A stretch of DNA of 10,936 nt from Flavobacteriales bacterium UBA4660 (GTDB lineage: Bacteria; Bacteroidota; Bacteroidia; Flavobacteriales_D; Sanyastnellaceae), in the NCBI GenBank assembly GCA_002405435.1, contig DHLU01000177.1:31301-42236 (forward strand), read 5' to 3'. Position numbers and translations under genes: made by a program. Position 1 is the stretch's first letter. Each line of letters begins with the position of its first letter. The notes below the pieces were generated by a model. It made no database searches, was not told where the DNA came from, and saw nothing but the letters and a program-made list of their open reading frames with translations. Shown one piece after another: positions 6,592 to 10,936 of the stretch.

Positions 6592-7734
6592 TCAGGCCTT
6601 GATAATCCTGAGAGGCACCGGATGCTGTCCAAGGGTAAGCAAGTAAAGGCCTGCGGGAATCCCACTTAGGTCAATGGTGCGGTCAGCCTGACCCGTCAAT
6701 ACCGTCTTCCCCTGAAGATTTTTGAGGCTAAAGTGTACCATTCCTTTCAGGTGGGCGAGGTGCAGCTGTTGCACGACAGGATTTGGATATACATCAGGGA
6801 GCGCGGGCTGTGGTTCGACCTCTATCGCCACACCTTCACATTCCAGCGTGTAGCTCTGGAAAAAATCCCACAACAGGAACGTGGCGCTCAACTGTGTGGA
6901 GGCCGGATTGTTGTTATCGTTACCCCCGGGCCAGCTGTGACCGCCATCGGTGGTGTTGTATTGGTGAAAGGATGCGTTACAATCGCAGCCATGTATGCGG
7001 ATGAAGTCATAACCAACTCCGTTACCGTTGACCACCGTGTCTGTATAGAGGCAGTTGTTGAGCGTACGCCATAGATCCATCGTTGCATCCTGCGAAGTCA
7101 TGTCAATGCCGGGCAATCCCTCTCCGGTGCCCCCTTCATAAGGCACCTGGGTATCCGCATAGGACTGAAAGTGGATCACCGGAATCTCACGGCCCGGCTC
7201 ACAGGGAAAATACATCTGGGAACATGCGTTGGTGGCGATGGCGGCAATGCGTCCACTTAACGCACAGGCCAGGCGGTAGCACATCATGCCACCGTTGGAG
7301 GAACCGGCCGCATAGACGCGCGTGGTATCTACAGCATAGTCGGCAAACAACGTATCGAGCAGGTGATCGATAAAACTGACATCATCGACAGCCTGGTCCA
7401 TGGCCGGCGGGCAACAGGCACCGGCATTCCAGGTGCGGTTATTATTAAACACCGAACCCTCGGGATATACCACAATGAAACCGGCTGTATCTGCCTTTTG
7501 GGAAAGCGCAGACTGGTAGGCAATCGCGAACCATCCCAGGGAAGCGTTGCCGGCCTGCCCCCCGTGAAACGCCAGCACGAGGGGATACTGCACTGCGTTG
7601 TCGTAACCATCGGGCAGATGCGTCATGTAGGTGCGCCAGTTGTTGTCAACATAGATGCTGTCGTAAACATTTTGGGCAGAGATACCGCATACAGGACATA
7701 CCAGCGCGGCGATCAGGGCAGTCATTATTTTCAT
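6592..7734 (-). CDS. T9SS-exported esterase of the PHB depolymerase/feruloyl esterase type
   Basis: 380 residues. Signal peptide 1-20 (ending CGISA). The alpha/beta-hydrolase core of the LpqC/poly(3-hydroxybutyrate) depolymerase family spans about 25-300: HGG at 57-59 (oxyanion side), nucleophile Ser146 in GSSNGGMM, acid Asp194 in SYADTQVPYEGG and catalytic His266 in DGGHSWPG. Cysteine pairs such as ACC (106-108) and CDC (250-252) suggest disulfides. Family members cut PHB, feruloyl or acetyl esters of plant polysaccharides; the substrate cannot be fixed from sequence. A T9SS type A sorting domain follows at about 314-380: VYPNPVVQQLHL, then GLYLLTL and the end RIIKA. Export through the outer membrane and anchoring or release by the T9SS machinery is therefore expected. 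It is a single-gene unit with a candidate promoter at 7820-7827. Confidence 0.9.
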   Translation of the reverse strand: MKIMTALIAALVCPVCGISAQNVYDSIYVDNNWRTYMTHLPDGYDNAVQYPLVLAFHGGQAGNASLGWFAIAYQSALSQKADTAGFIVVYPEGSVFNNNRTWNAGACCPPAMDQAVDDVSFIDHLLDTLFADYAVDTTRVYAAGSSNGGMMCYRLACALSGRIAAIATNACSQMYFPCEPGREIPVIHFQSYADTQVPYEGGTGEGLPGIDMTSQDATMDLWRTLNNCLYTDTVVNGNGVGYDFIRIHGCDCNASFHQYNTTDGGHSWPGGNDNNNPASTQLSATFLLWDFFQSYTLECEGVAIEVEPQPALPDVYPNPVVQQLHLAHLKGMVHFSLKNLQGKTVLTGQADRTIDLSGIPAGLYLLTLGQHPVPLRIIKA

Positions 7735-8124
7735 CGGTTACCGGTATAGGTCATATGGGTGAGTAAAAACATGCTGTTCATGGCATTCGGTTGACCAGAC
7801 CTCCTGAAGAAGACCCAGACAAAAATAACTCCGTGTCTGCGCGGCACAGCGCAATGCGTTTCGATGGCACCGTACAAACACAGATACTATGACCCTGGTA
7901 AAGACCAAAGGTTTAATCACACGGAGGCTGAAGACCGGAGCAGCAGGAAACAGGCAAGAAATTCTCGTGTTTGATTGCCCTTGGCGACCATGGTTAAAGA
8001 CAGGCTTACCTGCGCTTTATTTGGACGACTGATCCGCGCTGCGGCGACGGCCTTACAGCATAGCACCCTGTGGACTCCTCAGTAAGCCACAACATCCTTA
8101 CCGATGGTTTTGCGATGGTAATTT
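7735..8124. other. Long intergenic region (about 390 bases) without a supported gene
   Basis: This stretch lies between the starts of the T9SS esterase gene and the end of the Ntn-hydrolase gene. I see no RNA-gene fold and no family match in any frame. It contains the candidate promoter at 7820-7827, a small hairpin at 7991-8002 (CAGG-CTTA-CCTG region), an imperfect hairpin around 8069-8091 (TGTGG...CCACA), and an unremarkable 47-codon reading frame at 7889-8032 (+). Just after the Ntn-hydrolase stop there are tandem copies of ACCATCG on the minus strand, but no U-tract to support a terminator for that gene. Confidence 0.5.
7820..7827 (-). promoter_or_regulatory. Candidate Bacteroidota -7 promoter box for the T9SS esterase gene
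   Basis: On the minus strand the bases read TATTTTTG, a perfect match to the TAnnTTTG box used by the Bacteroidota housekeeping sigma factor. A TTG at 7852-7854 lies 24 bases upstream, slightly farther than the usual spacing. Transcription would start near 7813 and leave about an 80-base leader before the ATG at 7734. Confidence 0.45.
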
Positions 8125-9246
8125 TTATTTTTTCTCAGGAACCATGCGCGGGGTGACATCCTTCACCGCATTGGTTTTTGCGGCATCATCATCCACCATT
8201 TGTTCCTTTACCCTGGCAAAGTCTATGGCGTTGAGCTCAATCTTCCTGATCTGTCTGTTCCACATGGTGTGGTAGTAATATACGCGGTTTTTGAGGTCAG
8301 AGGCCGATGTCACCTGCGTGGCGCTGACGATGTCTGAAGGCATATGGTCAGCGGGTACCTGAGCGCCCAGCGGTATGTTGAAATTATCCAGTATCATGAA
8401 CGATTCGTAAACAGCCTCCTGCGCCGTCTCCAGTGGACGACAGGATGCGGTGAACGCCGCCGCCCTGACAAACCGGGAAGGTGGAGTAAAATCGCCTGGC
8501 AACCCCATGAGCCCCGAACCTCCGCCTATTGGTTTCAATTCGTAGTTATCAAGTTTAAGCGGACTGTTTGGGTTGGTTGACAGGTTGAGGTAGTTTCTCT
8601 GGTTGATCAGGTGCCAGTCATAGGTTGGCGAATTGGTGATGACTCCGATATAGGGTTCGTAGATTTTCACCTCACCTTTATTGACGATTTCGATGACTCT
8701 GCTGTTTCCGAAGGAATCGACAATTTTGAAATGAAACGGCAGAGCCGCACCCCCGAATTCTTTGTTGTCAACATTGACCACAACGACACTGCCGAGGTTT
8801 GCCAATACCTCATCCACTGATTTAAAAGAAGACAGCATCCATTGCATGAGGTCGCCGACACTGAGTGAACGGTCGGCAAGCCTGCTGTCATACTCGGCGT
8901 ATTCAGCAAAATCAGGCAGGTAATACACCCCGACGTACAGCCCTTCTTCGTTGAGTCCGTCAGGACCATAGGGCTGCCCATAGGCCGTGAGGGTAACAAA
9001 ACCGTACTTGCCCTGCCATTTTTTTCCATTGTAACCCTCCGGGGTTTGACCGGCAAATGATTTGTTGCGCGGCACAATGAGTAACTGATTGTGCTGGGCG
9101 TCATTCAGCGCCCATTCTACGGTGCGCGCCACCACTATGCCGCCGTCGCGGGATGTAAGGGTGATTCCGGTACAGGGATACAAGCCGCGGGTGGTCAGCA
9201 GAAATACCGCGATTGCAGTTATCCAATTTCTCATCCTCATGTTCAT
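8125..9246 (-). CDS. Secreted Ntn-hydrolase of the penicillin V acylase/choloylglycine hydrolase (C69/CBAH) type
   Basis: 373 residues from the ATG at 9246; the open frame to 9327 overlaps psiE and is rejected. ATGs at 9240 and 9234 are also possible. The signal peptide (to about residue 24) ends directly before Cys25, the nucleophile exposed by processing (LYP-CTGITL). Other family positions are present: Arg41 in ARTVEW, Asn99 in PDGLNEEGL, Asn205 in TNSPTYDWHL and Arg258 in PSRFVRAA. Position 44 is Glu where Gram-positive bile salt hydrolases have Asp. The enzyme should cut a linear amide bond; candidates are penicillin V, acyl-homoserine lactones, conjugated bile acids or N-acyl amino acids. 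In an environmental organism bile salts are a less likely substrate. It has a 30-residue charged tail and no T9SS domain, so it is probably periplasmic. It follows psiE by 26 bases and is likely co-transcribed. Confidence 0.9.
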   Translation of the reverse strand: MNMRMRNWITAIAVFLLTTRGLYPCTGITLTSRDGGIVVARTVEWALNDAQHNQLLIVPRNKSFAGQTPEGYNGKKWQGKYGFVTLTAYGQPYGPDGLNEEGLYVGVYYLPDFAEYAEYDSRLADRSLSVGDLMQWMLSSFKSVDEVLANLGSVVVVNVDNKEFGGAALPFHFKIVDSFGNSRVIEIVNKGEVKIYEPYIGVITNSPTYDWHLINQRNYLNLSTNPNSPLKLDNYELKPIGGGSGLMGLPGDFTPPSRFVRAAAFTASCRPLETAQEAVYESFMILDNFNIPLGAQVPADHMPSDIVSATQVTSASDLKNRVYYYHTMWNRQIRKIELNAIDFARVKEQMVDDDAAKTNAVKDVTPRMVPEKK

Positions 9247-9272
9247 TGTGCGTTGGTTATAAGTAATGGACT

Positions 9273-9689
9273 TTATTCTTCTTCTGACCTTGCTTTTACG
9301 GAAAGAAAATAATATCCGACACAACAAGCAATCAGCAACGTCGCTATGCCCATCTGCATGAGGTACTCGGTGTACTTTATGTCGAGGGTGATTACCTTAC
9401 GAACAATCGCCGTTACCGCGATCAGCAATACGATTTTCACCTTACTCAGCATGGTATTGTGATGGTGCTTGAAGGTTTCTAGTATCTCCAGGGTTATCAG
9501 AATATTGAAAAAGACCGGCACTCCGGCGAGTCCGAGCGGCCGTTCACCTGCAAAGGAAAAGCTGCGCAATTCACGGTAGAAGATCATCACCAGATCGATG
9601 GTTTCTACGAGAATAAACAGAATGGCCAGCACAGAAAGGATGATGTACACCCAATCCTCCGTTTTGGAAATCAACTTGTCTTTTTTCAT
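9273..9689 (-). CDS. psiE: PsiE-like (phosphate-starvation-inducible E) membrane protein
   Basis: 138 residues with four predicted membrane helices, roughly 12-35, 52-70, 83-97 and 110-130, and a short charged C-terminus (KARSEEE). The sequence fits the PsiE family: a cytoplasmic start, an FFNILITLEILETFKHH segment in helix 2, and VLLIAVTAIVRKVITLD around helix 3, where the Arg-Lys pair after the Ala-rich helix is typical. PsiE is known in E. coli as a gene induced by phosphate starvation; its biochemical role is not established. The gene starts at the ATG at 9689, with no clear promoter box upstream, and is followed 26 bases later by the Ntn-hydrolase gene. No pho-box-like repeat is recognisable, so regulation by phosphate here is not shown. 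Family call likely. Confidence 0.8.
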   Translation of the reverse strand: MKKDKLISKTEDWVYIILSVLAILFILVETIDLVMIFYRELRSFSFAGERPLGLAGVPVFFNILITLEILETFKHHHNTMLSKVKIVLLIAVTAIVRKVITLDIKYTEYLMQMGIATLLIACCVGYYFLSVKARSEEE

Positions 9690-9972
9690 ACCATTCTGTC
9701 TATAGATCGTAATAGCCTAGGGCACGAAGGTAATGAGGTTTTGGAGCCAACATCCATTGTACGGCAAGGTGCCCCCTTCATGCAGACTACCCCACTCCAA
9801 CGGCTGTGAATATGCTGCAGGCAGGACAACGACAGCCCACCAGGACATGCGCATCAGAACCTCTTGTTGACGGAACCGAAGTTCGTGCCTTAAGCGGAGT
9901 AACGGACGCCATATACACTGCGCTTCATGCAGGGCTGGTGGGCCAGTCCGCCTGCTGCTGGCCAGCCCGTGG
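9690..9972. other. Intergenic region of about 280 bases
   Basis: No gene is supported here. The region should hold the psiE promoter and the 3' end signals of the repeat-protein gene. A 10-base direct repeat CTTCATGCAG occurs at 9776-9785 and 9923-9932. No TAnnTTTG match is found upstream of psiE on the minus strand. A plus-strand open frame at 9806-10093 overlaps the T9SS domain of the next gene and looks like a shadow. Confidence 0.5.
9932..9968. terminator. Inverted repeat just after the repeat-protein gene, possible terminator or RNA 3' structure
   Basis: GGGCTGG (9932-9938) and CCAGCCC (9962-9968) form a perfect 7-base stem with a 23-base loop that can fold further; GCTGGCCAGC inside is itself palindromic. 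It begins 5 bases after the stop codon of the minus-strand T9SS gene. There is no T-tract on the minus strand after the stem, so a Rho-independent terminator is not proven; it may instead stabilise the mRNA end. Confidence 0.35.
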
Positions 9973-10878
9973 CTATTTGTTGACGATCAGCCTGACACTG
10001 GTGGATTCTCCTCCGGCAAAGTTGATTCGAACAACATACATGCCGCTCGCAAAGCCCGCCACCGAAATTTCCTTCTGGTTGGCTTCCGTATAGACTAATT
10101 TGCCGTAAGCGTCGAGGATATTGACGCTGAACGCGGAATTTTCCGGAGAAACAATAAAGAACCTGTCGTTGGTGGGGTTAGGATATAGCCTCACCCTGCC
10201 CTGATCGGCATCGATGTTTACGGCCCTGACATCAGAATATTCAAACTGGCCGTCGAAATCGGTTTGTTTGAGGCGATAGTATGAGATTCCCGTGTACGGA
10301 TCGGTGTCGATAGCCTGATAATTCAGCGTCGAGGAAGAGAATCCCGCACCTTCTACCCGCACGACCTTTTCCCATTTATCAGCATTTTTACTTCGTTCAA
10401 CCGTGAAGTAATCGTTGTTGATTTCAGACGATGTTGACCAGTCAAGGTACACCTTCCTTTCATGGGCCATGGCATCGAAATACAGCAGGGTTATTGGCAA
10501 TACGGTCAGACATGTCATAGGGTCCAGCACGAGGATGGAGAAACTCGAGTGACCGTCGCTCCTTCCGCCGGCAAAAGGATTGAGGCCCACGGGTGCGCAA
10601 GCGGTGTTGATGAGGCTGAAGCGTGCATGCCCATCTTCCTGACCGCCTGAAAACGGATTGAGGCCCACAGGTGCGCAATTGGTATTGATAACCGAGGTGC
10701 TGCTGTGTCCGTCGGCATTTCCCCCCGCGAAGGGATTTAACCCGACCGGTGCACAATTGGTATTGATTACCGAGGTGCTGCTGTGTCCATCGTCATTTCC
10801 TCCGGCAAAGGGATTCAACCCGACCGGAGCGCAATTCGTATTGATAACAGCGGTACTGCCCTGTACGTCAAAAAATAC
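9973..10878 (-). CDS. T9SS-exported repeat protein, C-terminal part (5' end missing or broken)
   Basis: The frame is open from 10878 down to the stop at 9973 (301 codons). Counted from 10878, the first ~120 residues are a 26-residue tandem repeat with the core GLNPFAGGNxDGHSSTSVINTNCAPV. Then follows the domain LPITLLYFDA...YLDWSTSSEINNDYFTVERS...YYRLKQTDFDGQFEYSDV (about 126-220), an Ig/fibronectin-like segment common in Bacteroidota secreted proteins. A T9SS type A sorting domain closes the protein: LYPNPTNDRFFIV, then GMYVVRINF and the end RLIVNK. It is therefore a surface or secreted protein, perhaps an adhesin or structural repeat protein. No function can be assigned. Upstream, the repeats continue in the same frame to the window edge but with stops at 10879-10881 and 10909-10911. 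No ATG start is visible; 10818 (TTG) is only a fallback start. The real start is probably outside the window. Confidence 0.78.
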   Translation of the reverse strand, partial: VFFDVQGSTAVINTNCAPVGLNPFAGGNDDGHSSTSVINTNCAPVGLNPFAGGNADGHSSTSVINTNCAPVGLNPFSGGQEDGHARFSLINTACAPVGLNPFAGGRSDGHSSFSILVLDPMTCLTVLPITLLYFDAMAHERKVYLDWSTSSEINNDYFTVERSKNADKWEKVVRVEGAGFSSSTLNYQAIDTDPYTGISYYRLKQTDFDGQFEYSDVRAVNIDADQGRVRLYPNPTNDRFFIVSPENSAFSVNILDAYGKLVYTEANQKEISVAGFASGMYVVRINFAGGESTSVRLIVNK

Positions 10879-10936
10879 TCAAGCAAAGGGCTTCAACCCG
10901 AAAGGAGATCAATAAGTATTGATAAAGGCGGTAGAG
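10549..10936 (-). repeat. 78-base tandem repeat coding a 26-residue unit
   Basis: The period is exactly 78 bases: matching unit starts lie at 10583, 10661, 10739, 10817 and 10895, with a half unit from 10549. The array continues beyond the window. The units beginning at 10661 and 10739 differ at about a dozen bases, yet encode nearly the same residues (NADGH versus NDDGH, SGG versus AGG), so most differences are silent. Units at 10817 and 10895 are much more divergent and carry in-frame stops on the coding strand. Confidence 0.9.

Noticed and set aside
7738..7920. 60-codon open frame on the minus strand just upstream of the T9SS esterase gene
   Set aside because: Composition is not protein-like, it covers the candidate promoter, and nothing supports translation.
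7889..8032. 47-codon open frame on the plus strand (starts MTLVKTKGLITRRLK)
   Set aside because: No family match that I recognise, no ribosome binding site or promoter, and short enough to occur by chance.
8096..8137. Rho-independent terminator before the T-rich run TTTTTATTTTTT on the plus strand
   Set aside because: The stem is only about 5 bases (TTACC/GGTAA) and no plus-strand gene ends here; the T-run is the Lys-rich end of the Ntn hydrolase gene.
9776..9932. 10-base direct repeat CTTCATGCAG as a possible insertion footprint
   Set aside because: Only two short copies 147 bases apart, with no transposase or terminal inverted repeats between them.
10549..10936. CRISPR array
   Set aside because: The 78-base units are contiguous, lack unique spacers and encode an in-frame protein repeat.

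Overview
The window looks like a piece of a Bacteroidota chromosome, probably from a free-living or aquatic lineage related to Flavobacteriales or Saprospirales. The evidence is the type IX secretion (T9SS) C-terminal sorting domains with YPNP motifs on two proteins, the 'FDA...LDW.T..E.NNDYFTVERS' domain typical of secreted Bacteroidota proteins, a short dockerin-like DLNGDG tail, a good TAnnTTTG-type -7 box, and mostly weak Shine-Dalgarno sequences. Base composition is moderate, with no obvious low-GC island. No phage, IS, CRISPR, rRNA or tRNA gene is visible.

Layout. (1) Positions 8-5792 hold seven minus-strand genes that read as one operon. In transcription order they are a secreted M1 metallopeptidase, the biotin transporter S-component BioY, a PaaG-type enoyl-CoA isomerase/hydratase, a YfiT/BstA-type DinB-superfamily protein, a 90-residue DUF551 protein, a DUF1572-type DinB-superfamily protein, and a secreted cysteine-rich alpha/beta-hydrolase with a dockerin-like tail. 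Gaps are 10, 33, 3 and 11 bases, followed by two 4-base ATGA overlaps. (2) A 131-base divergent intergenic region separates this operon from the only plus-strand gene, an M23 (LytM) peptidase that is probably a lipoprotein. (3) Convergent with that is a T9SS-exported esterase of the PHB-depolymerase type (minus), with a candidate promoter upstream and about 390 bases of apparently non-coding DNA. (4) Next come a minus-strand psiE-like membrane gene and a penicillin V acylase/bile-salt-hydrolase-type Ntn hydrolase 26 bases downstream. (5) At the right edge is the C-terminal part of a T9SS-exported protein whose N-terminal side is a 26-residue (78-base) tandem repeat. The repeat runs off the window and carries in-frame stops in its outermost visible units.

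Together the genes suggest an outward-facing hydrolytic lifestyle: two peptidases, two secreted esterases, one secreted amidase and one repeat protein. The core of the operon is cytoplasmic (PaaG-like plus two DinB-fold proteins) and could handle reactive CoA esters or electrophiles, but that link is inference. I see no clear-cut new defence or mobile system. The most unusual features are the DUF551 gene translationally coupled between two DinB-fold genes, and the repeat array at the right edge.
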